Below are positions 9,261 through 19,003 of a stretch of 32,238 bases of DNA, piece by piece. A program made the position numbers and the translations under genes. The stretch spans positions 156,730-188,967 of the forward strand of contig CAIMPC010000007.1 in the NCBI GenBank assembly GCA_903843285.1, written 5' to 3'. The notes under the pieces were generated by a model. It had not been told where the DNA came from, did not search any database, and worked only from the letters and a program-made list of their open reading frames with translations. Position 1 is the stretch's first letter, and each line of letters opens with the position of its first letter. This DNA is from Candidatus Omnitrophota bacterium. GTDB lineage: Bacteria; Omnitrophota; Gorgyraeia; 2-01-FULL-45-10.

Positions 9261-10436
9261 ATGAGTAAGGCCGCGAATATGAAGTGCGACATAATAATAC
9301 CCATATGGAACCAGTTCTCTTACACGAGAGATTGCCTCGGGCACATTCTGAAGAATACGAAATATCCCTACAGGATGATACTTGTGGACAACGCCAGCGA
9401 TGATGAGACGAAGGATTACCTGTGCAACTTTGCAGCGGAGCATAAGGATAAGACGCTTCTTATTAGAAACGAAGAGAATCTGGGGTATATAAAAGCCATT
9501 AATCAGGGGTTGAAAGCCTCCAGCGCGGAATACGTCTGTATGATGAATAACGACACTCTGCCATCACCCGGATGGCTTGAGAGGATGGTCGACTTTGCAG
9601 TCACGCATCCGGACGTCGGCCTTATAAATCCTCAGTGCCAGGGACATAGCGGTGATACCGTAGATAGCCATGCCGAGATGCTTGCGCGCAATAAAGGCGA
9701 GTACATGGAGATGAACCAGTGTCAGGGTTTCTGTATGCTGGTCAAGAGAGAGCTCATTGATAAGGTAGGTTTTCTGGACGAGGCGTTCGGGGTAGGCGGC
9801 TATGACGATACAGACTATTCTATCAGGGCCCATAAGGCAGGATACAGGTGCGTCTCGATTCGAGATGCTTATGTATTTCATCGGATCCATGCCTCATTCG
9901 ATAAGGCCGGTAATAGAGAAGAGGTTGTCGACAGGAATAGGAAGATTTATTACGAAAAATGGGGTAAGCACCTTCGCATAGGCGTGATGATTTCACTAAG
10001 TCATCCGGATACAGCTAAAATAACCGGCCTGGCAGAATACATATATGGTTTGGCAAGGGAATGGGCATGGGTTCATGTCTGGATCAATTCAACAGAAGAC
10101 GCGAAAGTTATAGACAAATTATTAAATGGCGCGATGAAGGATAGGGATCTTTCGCCTCATCAGAATATCAGGGTGGACTATTTTAATCTTCCCAGATTAT
10201 TATTTGATCTTATAATATCCGGTAAGATAGTCGAGAGGATTCGTAGGCGAATGAAGGATAAGCGGTTCGATGCAATAATATCTTTTGACGATGCCGCATA
10301 TTTTATGACGGGATGCGCGGCAAGGCTGATGAAGGCATCCTATGCGAAACACCCGCTATGCCAGGAGCAGTGCGATGGTATATCGGAGGGGCGTAAGAGT
10401 GCCATCGTGATCAAAGAGGGTAGAGATGGAAAATAA
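9261..10436 (+). CDS. GT2 family glycosyltransferase with extended C-terminal domain
   Basis: 'CDIIIPIWNQFSYTRDCLGHILKNT...VDNASDDET', 'MNNDTLPSPGW' and 'GFLDEAFGVGGYDDTDYSIRA'. Confidence 0.92.
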   Translation: MSKAANMKCDIIIPIWNQFSYTRDCLGHILKNTKYPYRMILVDNASDDETKDYLCNFAAEHKDKTLLIRNEENLGYIKAINQGLKASSAEYVCMMNNDTLPSPGWLERMVDFAVTHPDVGLINPQCQGHSGDTVDSHAEMLARNKGEYMEMNQCQGFCMLVKRELIDKVGFLDEAFGVGGYDDTDYSIRAHKAGYRCVSIRDAYVFHRIHASFDKAGNREEVVDRNRKIYYEKWGKHLRIGVMISLSHPDTAKITGLAEYIYGLAREWAWVHVWINSTEDAKVIDKLLNGAMKDRDLSPHQNIRVDYFNLPRLLFDLIISGKIVERIRRRMKDKRFDAIISFDDAAYFMTGCAARLMKASYAKHPLCQEQCDGISEGRKSAIVIKEGRDGK

Positions 10437-11466
10437 GAGTACAGATATAATTATACCGATATACAACGAAATCGAGCTAACTAAAAACTGTCTGGAAAGT
10501 ATAATCGTAAATACGGATTCGTCGTATAGATTGATATTGATCGATAATGCGAGCTCAGACGAAACTAAGAGATTTTTGGAGGATTTTGCCGGAAGACATA
10601 AAAACACTGCACTGGTCCGTAACGAATTGAACGTTGGATGGGTGAAGGCGGTGAATCAGGGGATAAAGCTCTCTGAAGGGCCGTACATTTGCATCATGAA
10701 TAATGATACCATAGTCAGAACAAATGGCTGGCTTTTGAAATTGGTAACGGTCGTGGAGTGCGGCATTGATATCGGATTGGTAAATCCCCGATTTGAGATA
10801 AAGACGAGCGTCGACAGGTCGAAGCCTTATATAGAGGTAGATTTTTGCCGTGGCTACTGCATATTAATAAAACGATCGGTCATAGAAAGGGTGGGTGCGC
10901 TGGACGAAGCCTATGGTCTCGGATACTACGACGATGACGACTTCTCTATGCGCGCAATACGTGCCGGGTTCAGGTGTGTGAGAGCGAGCGACGTCTTTGT
11001 TGAACATGTTAAGGATTCGACCTTCTCCACTGTATTTACGGATTCAGCGCGAAGGGAGCTTCACGAAAAGAACAAACAGCTATTTTATTCAAAGTGGGGA
11101 AAGAGACTCAGAGTCCTATTCATTATTACCAAAACTCCGGACAGACCCAGGCTTAAAGATCTACTGCTGATGATTGCACGAAGACAGCATATAGTATACT
11201 TGTGGAACCTGACACCGTCCCTAAGCGTTGAGCATAGCAACGTAAGACAGAGAAGATTTCCGAAATTATTTTCCTCCACGTTATTCGCAGCGCTTCTCGG
11301 CGTCAATATGAATAAGTCTCCCGATAAACAATACAGCCTTCTCTTTTCAGACGATCGGGATATGGCCGATTTCTTATCCAAAAAAACCGGACGGATAGAG
11401 TATGTCAATATTGATACGGATGCGGACAAAATATTGAAAATGATAGATACTAAGTCGAGGACTTAA
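10426..11466 (+). CDS. GT2 family glycosyltransferase with extended C-terminal domain
   Basis: 'TDIIIPIYNEIELTKNCLESIIVNT...IDNASSDET', 'MNNDTIVRTNGW' and 'YDDDDFSMRA'. Paralogous to its neighbours. Confidence 0.92.
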   Translation: MENKSTDIIIPIYNEIELTKNCLESIIVNTDSSYRLILIDNASSDETKRFLEDFAGRHKNTALVRNELNVGWVKAVNQGIKLSEGPYICIMNNDTIVRTNGWLLKLVTVVECGIDIGLVNPRFEIKTSVDRSKPYIEVDFCRGYCILIKRSVIERVGALDEAYGLGYYDDDDFSMRAIRAGFRCVRASDVFVEHVKDSTFSTVFTDSARRELHEKNKQLFYSKWGKRLRVLFIITKTPDRPRLKDLLLMIARRQHIVYLWNLTPSLSVEHSNVRQRRFPKLFSSTLFAALLGVNMNKSPDKQYSLLFSDDRDMADFLSKKTGRIEYVNIDTDADKILKMIDTKSRT

Positions 11467-11467
11467 G

Positions 11468-12481
11468 ATGAGATGCGATATAATAATACCCGTATGGAAC
11501 CATCTGGCCTTCACGAAGGATTGCATAGAATCTATAAAAAATAACACGTCGGTTGAGTACAGGTTGATAATAGTAGACAATGCCAGCGATGACCAGACGA
11601 GGGTTTATCTCGAATCTCTGAAGTCTTCCGGTGAACTTCCTCTCACATTGATAAGGAATAACGAGAATTTGGGTTTCGTGAAGGCAGTTAATCAGGGCAT
11701 CTCTCTTTCGCTTGCGCCGCTGGTATGTTTATTGAATAACGATACTTTAGTGACTAAAGGTTGGTTAGAAGAGATGGAGGTGATTGCCAATAGCTCCGGT
11801 GATATCGGCATCGTAAATCCATCGAGTAATAATCTGGGTCAGAAGCCCGCCGCCGGAGAACCTCTCGAGCTATACGCTGATAAGATCAGGCATCTCGCAG
11901 GACAATGTGTCGAGCTGGGCGCGGCTGTAGGGTTCTGCATGATGATCAAGAAAGAAGTGATAAATAAGATCGGTTTGTTTGATGAGATATACGGCATGGG
12001 GAATTTCGAGGATACCGATTTTTCACGTAAGGCCGTCAATGCAGGCTACCGATGTGTCAGGGCGTGCGGCGCTTATGTCTATCACAGGGAGAATTCTTCC
12101 TTCGGAAAGATCAAAACATTTAACGAAGACTTTAACAGGAATAAAGAGATATTCGAATTCAGGTGGGGCCGGCCTAAGCGGATAGCTTATGTTTTAGACG
12201 CGTATGACTCTAATATATTGAGGAGGCTGGAGGCGGATTCACTGAAGCTTGCCAGAAGCGGTAATTGGATATGGTTCTTTGCCCGGGGCGCGTTAAGACT
12301 GCCTGCCCATTCCAATATAACCAATGTAGCGTTAGGGGATAGAAATTTTTTTCTTAAAACAACATTCAGGATATTGAAAAAAAAGAAGAAGTTCAGCGAG
12401 ATATTTGTAGGGCAGGAGAGGTTTGGAAGGTTCTTAGAGGCTATGACATTCATACATAAAGCGAAAGTGAGGTACTACTAA
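11468..12481 (+). CDS. GT2 family glycosyltransferase with extended C-terminal domain
   Basis: 'CDIIIPVWNHLAFTKDCIESIKNNT...VDNASDDQT', 'LNNDTLVTKGW' and 'FEDTDFSRKAV'. Confidence 0.92.
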   Translation: MRCDIIIPVWNHLAFTKDCIESIKNNTSVEYRLIIVDNASDDQTRVYLESLKSSGELPLTLIRNNENLGFVKAVNQGISLSLAPLVCLLNNDTLVTKGWLEEMEVIANSSGDIGIVNPSSNNLGQKPAAGEPLELYADKIRHLAGQCVELGAAVGFCMMIKKEVINKIGLFDEIYGMGNFEDTDFSRKAVNAGYRCVRACGAYVYHRENSSFGKIKTFNEDFNRNKEIFEFRWGRPKRIAYVLDAYDSNILRRLEADSLKLARSGNWIWFFARGALRLPAHSNITNVALGDRNFFLKTTFRILKKKKKFSEIFVGQERFGRFLEAMTFIHKAKVRYY

Positions 12482-12482
12482 A

Positions 12483-13280
12483 ATGGCAGACAAGGCGCCA
12501 GTTTCGATCGTTGTAATAACCAGGAATGAGGAAGATAATATCGCGGATTGTTTAACGAGCGCTTCGTGGGCGGACGAGATCGTCGTACTCGATGACGGGA
12601 GTACCGATAAGACCGTAGATATTGCGAAAAAGTTTACCGATAAGGTGTTCAGTCGTAAGATGGACATAGAAGGCAGGCACAGAAATTACGCATACAGCCT
12701 GGCTAAGAATAATTGGGTTCTTAGCCTGGATGCAGATGAGCGCATCAGTCCGGAGCTTGCAGAAGAGGTTACGAATCTACTTAAGGGCCAGATGAAGGAC
12801 AAAGCTTATACGATACCTATAAGGTCATATATGGGTAAAAGATGGATAAAACATGCCGGCTGGTATCCGGCAGGCAAGGTGAGGCTATTCGATAAGAGAT
12901 CTTTTAAATATGAAGAGGCGGAAGTCCATCCGAGAGTATTCATTGATGGTTCATGCGGCCATCTCACAAAAGATATTGTCCATTACTCGTATCGCGACTG
13001 GCATGACTTCTTTGTAAGCATAAATAATCAGACAACGCTCGAGGCCAAGAAATGGTTTAAAGAGAGGCGTAATATAAACTTTATTAAGATGTATCGCAAA
13101 TCTTTGAGCAGGTTTTTAAAAGCTTACGTCCAGAAGGGCGGATACAAGGACGGCCTTTTGGGATTCACTATTTCATGGGCGGGCGGATTATACCAGTTCA
13201 TGAGTTATGTGAAGTATAAAGAGATGCTTGCTAGCGAGCCTAAGAAAGAGGGATGCAGTTGCTGTCATGGAAAAGATTAA
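12483..13280 (+). CDS. GT2 family glycosyltransferase, WaaE/KdtX-like
   Basis: 'SIVVITRNEEDNIADCLTSASWADEIVVLDDGSTDKTVDIAKKF', 'WVLSLDADERI' and 'GWYPAGKVRLFDK'. Confidence 0.9.
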   Translation: MADKAPVSIVVITRNEEDNIADCLTSASWADEIVVLDDGSTDKTVDIAKKFTDKVFSRKMDIEGRHRNYAYSLAKNNWVLSLDADERISPELAEEVTNLLKGQMKDKAYTIPIRSYMGKRWIKHAGWYPAGKVRLFDKRSFKYEEAEVHPRVFIDGSCGHLTKDIVHYSYRDWHDFFVSINNQTTLEAKKWFKERRNINFIKMYRKSLSRFLKAYVQKGGYKDGLLGFTISWAGGLYQFMSYVKYKEMLASEPKKEGCSCCHGKD

Positions 13281-14034
13281 GGTCACCGTATCGGTTATAA
13301 CTAAGAATGAAGAGAGGCATATCGCTAAGTGCCTTGAGAGCGTTGGCTGGGCGGATGAAGTTGTGATCGTGGATGGATTTAGCACCGATAAGACCTCCGA
13401 GATCGCCAGGTCGATGGGCGCGAATGTAATTGAACATAAATTCAGCGGATCGTTCGCCGATGAGCGTAATGTTGGCAATGAGCGTGCGAAGAACGACTGG
13501 GTGCTACATATCGATGCCGATGATATAGTTACGGAAGACTTCAGGGATAAGTTGCAGACGATCCTGGCCCGCGGAAGCGATGAAGTAATATATAAATTCA
13601 GGCGGCGCAACTTCTTCCTCGGGCACTCCATGGACTACGGCGGGTTCCACCATTACATACCAAACCTGGTTAACAGGAAATATGTAAAATACAAAGGCGA
13701 CGTCCATGAGGTCCCGGTATTTGAGGGCGAGATGGGCGTGATCGACGCCGATATTAACCACTATCCGTTTGACTCGGTCGACCAATTTATACAAAGACAG
13801 AGCAGGTATGCCGGCATCGCCGCGAAGAGGATGCTCGAGACTGACGGCGTACTTAGCGAACGCCAGATACGAAAAGGCATGATCGGCAGGACCTTTAAAG
13901 TATTCTGGAAATCATATGTGAAAAAGCAGGGGTATAAAGACGGCGTTTATGGCCTGGCATTTGGCATGCTATTTGCGATGATAAACTTTCTAAAGTGGGC
14001 TAAGTATTGGGAGTTAGTAAAAAAAGATGAGTAA
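13267..14034 (+). CDS. GT2 family glycosyltransferase, WaaE/KdtX-like
   Basis: 'VSVITKNEERHIAKCLESVGWADEVVIVDGFSTDKTSEIAR' and 'WVLHIDADDIV'. Likely ATG at 13267, overlapping the previous gene; the ORF track extends to 13228. Confidence 0.9.
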   Translation: MEKIKVTVSVITKNEERHIAKCLESVGWADEVVIVDGFSTDKTSEIARSMGANVIEHKFSGSFADERNVGNERAKNDWVLHIDADDIVTEDFRDKLQTILARGSDEVIYKFRRRNFFLGHSMDYGGFHHYIPNLVNRKYVKYKGDVHEVPVFEGEMGVIDADINHYPFDSVDQFIQRQSRYAGIAAKRMLETDGVLSERQIRKGMIGRTFKVFWKSYVKKQGYKDGVYGLAFGMLFAMINFLKWAKYWELVKKDE

Positions 14035-15100
14035 ATGCGATATCATAATACCGGTATGGAACCAGCTCGAAGTGACGCGTGAGTGCGTCGATTCGATACT
14101 GAAGAACACAGATTACCCGTACAAACTTATCATTATAGATAACGCCAGCGATGAGCCCACTAGAGGTTACCTGCTTAGTCTCGAAGGCCATAGCGGGCTT
14201 GACCTGCTATTAATACGTAACGACAAGAATCTCGGGTTTGTTAAAGCGGTCAATCAGGGTATAGCTGCCTCCGATGCGCCCTATCTATGCATCATGAACA
14301 ATGACACTATAGCCGCCTCGGGATGGCTCGGCGAGATGATAAAGGTAATGGAAACCAATCCGTCTATCGGGCTGCTGAATCCATCGAGTAATACGTCGGG
14401 GCAGTTCCCCGTGAATAGGTCGATCGAGGATTATGCAGAGACGCTTAAGCAGTGTAGGGGACAAATACAGGAACTCTATACCTGCCGCGGTTTCTGCATG
14501 ATCGTTACCAGGGACGTGATAAAACGTGTCGGACTCCTCGATGAGATATACCGCGTGGGATATTTCGACGATACCGATTATTGTAAAAGGGCGCAGAAAC
14601 TGGGATATAAGACAGCACGTGCGAAGGCATCATACGTCTATCATAGGGAGAACGTTAGCTTCAAGACGTTGAAGAACAATAAAGATCTATTCAGTGACAA
14701 TGAGAGGATATTTTTCAAACGGTGGGGAAGGCATGTTAGAGTTGGCTACTTTGTCGACAGGCCATCATCCGCTGGAAAGGTTGATAATATTGCTACAAAC
14801 GTAGCCAGGAATGGACATCAGATAGCGGTATTTTTAAGGAAGCCCCTGGAATGGCCCGTAGTTATAGATCACTTCGACATCAGGCGAGTCGATCTTGGCC
14901 CGTTATTCTTTAATCTGACATCGATCTGTAAGATATTGAAACGCAAGAAAAAGAAAAAATTAGAGATCTTGCTCACTGATAATAAATTATTCGGGGAGAT
15001 GCTAAATATGACGAAGTCTTTACACAGAGCAGACGTCATAATCGATCCGGACACGGAAGCTGTGCTGAAGCTTCTGGAGGAGAAGTCTAAGATTTTCTAG
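14027..15100 (+). CDS. GT2 family glycosyltransferase with extended C-terminal domain
   Basis: 'CDIIIPVWNQLEVTRECVDSILKNTDYPYKLIIIDNASDEPT', 'MNNDTIAASGW' and 'YFDDTDYCKRA'. Closest in layout to 11468-12481. Confidence 0.92.
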   Translation: MSKCDIIIPVWNQLEVTRECVDSILKNTDYPYKLIIIDNASDEPTRGYLLSLEGHSGLDLLLIRNDKNLGFVKAVNQGIAASDAPYLCIMNNDTIAASGWLGEMIKVMETNPSIGLLNPSSNTSGQFPVNRSIEDYAETLKQCRGQIQELYTCRGFCMIVTRDVIKRVGLLDEIYRVGYFDDTDYCKRAQKLGYKTARAKASYVYHRENVSFKTLKNNKDLFSDNERIFFKRWGRHVRVGYFVDRPSSAGKVDNIATNVARNGHQIAVFLRKPLEWPVVIDHFDIRRVDLGPLFFNLTSICKILKRKKKKKLEILLTDNKLFGEMLNMTKSLHRADVIIDPDTEAVLKLLEEKSKIF

Positions 15101-15168
15101 GCTGGAGCAATACAGATACTCGTCTATATATCTAGCCAGGTTAGAATTAAGAACGAAGGGATATTACT

Positions 15169-15867
15169 ATGCCAGAGAAGATACTGTCGGTTGTGATGCC
15201 GGTCTATAATGAAAAAAATACGATATTAAAGATAATTGATAAGGTCCTGAAACTCAATATCGTAAAAGAGCTGATAATAGTTGATGACGGGTCGACGGAT
15301 GGTACACGGGAGATTCTTAAGGCTTCGGCACTCGACTCGCGCGTTAAGGTCATATTGCACGAGCGTAACAGCGGTAAGGGCGCCGCTCTCAGGACAGGGT
15401 TCAAAGCCGTCACCGGCGAGATAGTTACCGTGCAGGATGCGGATCTCGAGTACGATCCTAATGAATTTATCGAGATGATACGTCCGATAGAGGATGGAGT
15501 GGCCGACGTTGTTTATGGATCCAGATTATCCGGGGGCAAACCGCAGCGCGTGCATATGTTTTGGCACAAGATGGGCAATACGGTTATAACATTCACAATG
15601 AACTTAATTTTTAACTCCACACTTTCCGATATAGAGACTTGCTATAAGATGTTCCGCAGGAAAGTTATAGACGGCATAGAGATCAGGTCGAATGACTTTT
15701 CGGTCGAGCCCGAACTCACCGCGAAGATATTAAAAGATAAGAGACTAAGGATATATGAGGTTCCAATATCATATTATGGCAGAAGCTATGCGGAAGGGAA
15801 GAAGATATCGTGGAAGCACGGTTTTGGAGCCCTCTGGTCGATATTTAAATACAGGTTTGTGAATTAA
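15169..15867 (+). CDS. GT2 family glycosyltransferase, dolichyl-phosphate-mannose-synthase-like
   Basis: 'LSVVMPVYNEKNTILKIIDKVL', 'IIVDDGSTDGTREIL', 'GKGAALRTGFKAVTGEIVTVQDADLEYDPNE' and 'DIETCYKMFRR'. Confidence 0.92.
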   Translation: MPEKILSVVMPVYNEKNTILKIIDKVLKLNIVKELIIVDDGSTDGTREILKASALDSRVKVILHERNSGKGAALRTGFKAVTGEIVTVQDADLEYDPNEFIEMIRPIEDGVADVVYGSRLSGGKPQRVHMFWHKMGNTVITFTMNLIFNSTLSDIETCYKMFRRKVIDGIEIRSNDFSVEPELTAKILKDKRLRIYEVPISYYGRSYAEGKKISWKHGFGALWSIFKYRFVN

Positions 15868-17252
15868 TGAAAGTACTACTGGTAAAACCTTACAATCTAA
15901 GCGATCACATACAACCATCAATAGGCCTGGGGTATCTGGCAAATTCGCTCAGGAATAGCGGATATGAGGTTAACATCCTAGATTGTATAAAGGATGGGAT
16001 CACGATAGATAAGCTTACAAACATATTGAAGGAACGCCAGCCGGATGTATTAGGCCTGCAATGTTATACGTTCGATCTGCCCTATATAAGGCAGGCATTA
16101 AGGATGGCTAAAGAAGTTAATAGTAGCATCATTACTATTGTCGGTGGGCCACATCCATCTGCTTGCTCTGAAGATATGATGCGTAAGGAACCGGACCTCG
16201 ACTATCTGTTTGTAGGAGAAGCGGAGATAGGCCTCCCCGGACTATTGAACGCAATTAATAAGCCCCACCCAGACCTGTCATTAATACCCGGCCTCGTCTA
16301 TCATAGCGGCGGTTCCATTAAATCGAACCCAAGAATTGTTACGGAAGACCTGGATAGTTTAGGCCTTCCGGCGTGGGACCTTATCCATCCGGAGAGTTAT
16401 CCGGAATCGCAGCATGGCGCATTCTTTAAGCAGTTTCCGATTGCGCCTATAATGGTTACCAGGGGTTGTCCGTATCCATGCACATTTTGCGCCGGAAGCA
16501 TCGTATCCGGTAAAAAAGTCAGGCGAAGGTCTATAGAGAGCGTGCTTAGCGAGATCAAGATGCTTAATAAAGATTTCGGCATAAAGGAATTTCACATAGT
16601 CGATGACAACTTCACTATGGACAGGAATTATGCAAAGGAGTTTTTAAGAAGGCTTAAGGCCCTCAATCTCGGCATGACATGGGCTGTGCCAAACGGTGTT
16701 AGGATGGATACGCTCGACGAAGAACTATTGCGCCTTATGAAAGAGACGGGCTTATATATGGTATCGCTGGGAATAGAGTCGGGCTCGGACGAGGTTTTAA
16801 CGTCGATGAGGAAAGGTATCACCGTCAGTAAGATAAGAGAATGCGTCAATATGATCGATAAGGCCGGCATAGACATGGCCGGTTTTTTCATACTCGGTTT
16901 TCCCGGCGAAACCGTGGAGACTATTAAGAAGACAATAGATTTTGCATCGGAGCTGCCGCTTAAAAGGGCTAACTTTTTTACATATCTGCCGTTTCCCGGA
17001 ACCGAGAGCTACGAAAAGCTTTTGGCGAATGGCGAGCTTAAAGACGTGAATTGGGAGAAGTTCTATTTTACCAATGCCGCGTATGTGCCGAGAGGAATAT
17101 CAAGGAATGAATTAAAGTCTTTGCACAGGCTGGCATTTGCGAAGTTCTATCTGCGTCTGCACATAATGTTTTACCAGATGAAATCGATTCAGTCGTTGAA
17201 GCATTTCGGGTTTCTGACTAAGCGCTTCATGCGCTGGATAGTTGCGAGTTAA
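15867..17252 (+). CDS. B12-binding-domain radical SAM protein
   Basis: N-terminal cobalamin-binding-like Rossmann region ('VLGLQCYTFDLPYIRQAL...IITIVGGPHPS'), then 'TRGCPYPCTFCAGS' (CxxxCxxC) and 'GIESGSDEVLTSMRKG'. Confidence 0.9.
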   Translation: MKVLLVKPYNLSDHIQPSIGLGYLANSLRNSGYEVNILDCIKDGITIDKLTNILKERQPDVLGLQCYTFDLPYIRQALRMAKEVNSSIITIVGGPHPSACSEDMMRKEPDLDYLFVGEAEIGLPGLLNAINKPHPDLSLIPGLVYHSGGSIKSNPRIVTEDLDSLGLPAWDLIHPESYPESQHGAFFKQFPIAPIMVTRGCPYPCTFCAGSIVSGKKVRRRSIESVLSEIKMLNKDFGIKEFHIVDDNFTMDRNYAKEFLRRLKALNLGMTWAVPNGVRMDTLDEELLRLMKETGLYMVSLGIESGSDEVLTSMRKGITVSKIRECVNMIDKAGIDMAGFFILGFPGETVETIKKTIDFASELPLKRANFFTYLPFPGTESYEKLLANGELKDVNWEKFYFTNAAYVPRGISRNELKSLHRLAFAKFYLRLHIMFYQMKSIQSLKHFGFLTKRFMRWIVAS

Positions 17253-17600
17253 ATGATATACAGAATTCTGAAGATACTATTTGCTGTGTGGGTGGGGTTA
17301 TGGATGGCATTCTTTGTGCGCGAGCTCTTTATAAAGAATAATATCCGCGACTATGAAGCCTTAATATCCAGGACCCTCGAAGGCAAACATGCCTACGTTA
17401 CGGGCGATAAATTGTACGGATTTCTTTCTCACTGCAAAGAGATAATGCCTGAGATTGCTAAATATAAATTTGTAAATATAGAAGAGGGGTCTCTGGATCG
17501 CAGGAGAGCCGTCTATTATCTATATCCTAGAGTTGAAGGTAAGGATCCCGATTTTATTATAGATATGGCGCAACTTATGATCAAGAAAGCGAAGGAGTAG
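17253..17600 (+). CDS. Small hypothetical protein with N-terminal TM helix
   Basis: ORF begins immediately after the upstream stop. 'ILKILFAVWVGLWMAFFVREL' TM, then a soluble domain. No family recognised. Confidence 0.7.
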   Translation: MIYRILKILFAVWVGLWMAFFVRELFIKNNIRDYEALISRTLEGKHAYVTGDKLYGFLSHCKEIMPEIAKYKFVNIEEGSLDRRRAVYYLYPRVEGKDPDFIIDMAQLMIKKAKE

Positions 17601-17605
17601 GTTAA

Positions 17606-19003
17606 GTGGAGATAGTCGCGCTCTCGGGCGGCATAATAGCACTTATATTCATCGGGCTCAATGTCTTACATATGGTCATGGGCAGCTCTAAGGAAAATAG
17701 ATGTCTGCCCCTATTTCCTCTGGAAACAATTTTTATCTCATACGGGATAGGCCTCGGATTTATAAGCCTCGAGATGCTTATATTTTATCTTTTCGGTGTG
17801 AAGTTCACGGTTTACGGTTTATTGATACCATGGGTCGTATTAATTGCCGTTAATGCGATCAGGTATGTGGCGCATAGGGATAAGATCGTCATAGAAACTC
17901 GGACGACAGAAAGTGAAGAGCGATATAAATTCTTAAATATCTTCCTTATCTCCGGCATATCGCTCGAAGCCGTGTATGCATTCTTCAGAGCGCTGATAAA
18001 GCCCATAGAGTCATACGATGCCGTGGCCATATATGCCATTAAGTCCAAGATATTCTTTATCGCAAAGGCTATACCCGAAACATATTTTCCCATCCTAATC
18101 CATGGGTTTCCACATCCTGACTATCCTCTGAACATCCCGCTTTCGGAAACCTTCTTTTATATCGCCATGGGCAGTCTTAACGACCAACTGGTCAAGATTA
18201 TATTTCCGCTATTTTTCCTGGGAATCCTGATCCTTTTATATTATGCAATAAGACGATTTGCCAGCCGCACATACGCGCTTCTATTTACATTCCTGCTTGC
18301 CAGCATTCCGCATTTTAATGCCTATGCGGCCAATGCCTACCAGGAGCTTCCGCTGTCGTTCTACTATTTTTCCAGCGCCCTATTATTATTCTCATGGATA
18401 GAAGATAAGAAGTCTCTCCGGCCTTTGGTATTATCCGCAATAATGGTTGCGCTCGCAGGGTGGACGAAGAACGAGGGGCTGATGTACTGCGCTATAAACA
18501 CTGTGCTTGTATTATTTTTCTCGATGCGGACGATCCGGAAAGATATGACATGGAAGACCTTATTTGCGCCGATAGCTTATATTGTTATAGTAGGACTTCT
18601 GCTCCTGCCATGGATATGGATCAAGCATAAATTTGGCATCGCTAACGATGAGATAAATCTCGCTAACCTCAACCCTGTATATCTCTTTAATCAGATACAT
18701 AAACTAGTCCCCATATTCTATGAGCTTCAGAAGCAGCTCTTCGGCCCGAAGAAATGGATACTGCTCTGGCCGGTGGTAATATTTGCCGCGGCATTGAATT
18801 ACAGGAAGCTCTTTAAGGGGATCCGGGGATATATATCGGTATCTATTATTCTGGCGTTCTTAGGTTACATCCTATTTTATATGATATCATATGTGGATGT
18901 GGTATTCTTTGCGTCAAAGACGTGGGCCAGGTTTTTGCTGCATTTCCTGCCGCTACTGGTTCTCTGGTTAGCGTATATACTAAAAGAGGATGTGAAGATA
19001 TGA
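17606..19003 (+). CDS. Multi-TM glycosyltransferase, GT39/ArnT-like (RgtA/B/C/D-type)
   Basis: About 10 hydrophobic segments; lumenal-loop 'KPIESYDAVAIYAIKSKIFF', 'GFPHPDYPLNIPLSETFFY' and 'AGWTKNEGLMY'. Confidence 0.75.
   Translation: MEIVALSGGIIALIFIGLNVLHMVMGSSKENRCLPLFPLETIFISYGIGLGFISLEMLIFYLFGVKFTVYGLLIPWVVLIAVNAIRYVAHRDKIVIETRTTESEERYKFLNIFLISGISLEAVYAFFRALIKPIESYDAVAIYAIKSKIFFIAKAIPETYFPILIHGFPHPDYPLNIPLSETFFYIAMGSLNDQLVKIIFPLFFLGILILLYYAIRRFASRTYALLFTFLLASIPHFNAYAANAYQELPLSFYYFSSALLLFSWIEDKKSLRPLVLSAIMVALAGWTKNEGLMYCAINTVLVLFFSMRTIRKDMTWKTLFAPIAYIVIVGLLLLPWIWIKHKFGIANDEINLANLNPVYLFNQIHKLVPIFYELQKQLFGPKKWILLWPVVIFAAALNYRKLFKGIRGYISVSIILAFLGYILFYMISYVDVVFFASKTWARFLLHFLPLLVLWLAYILKEDVKI

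Noticed and set aside
12376-12392. A-rich slippery-like sequence (aaa aaa aag) in the GT2 gene, considered as programmed -1 frameshifting
   Set aside because: The zero frame continues normally and the paralogue at 14027 has a similar Lys-rich stretch with different codons, so conservation of the basic patch explains it. No clear stimulatory structure was seen.
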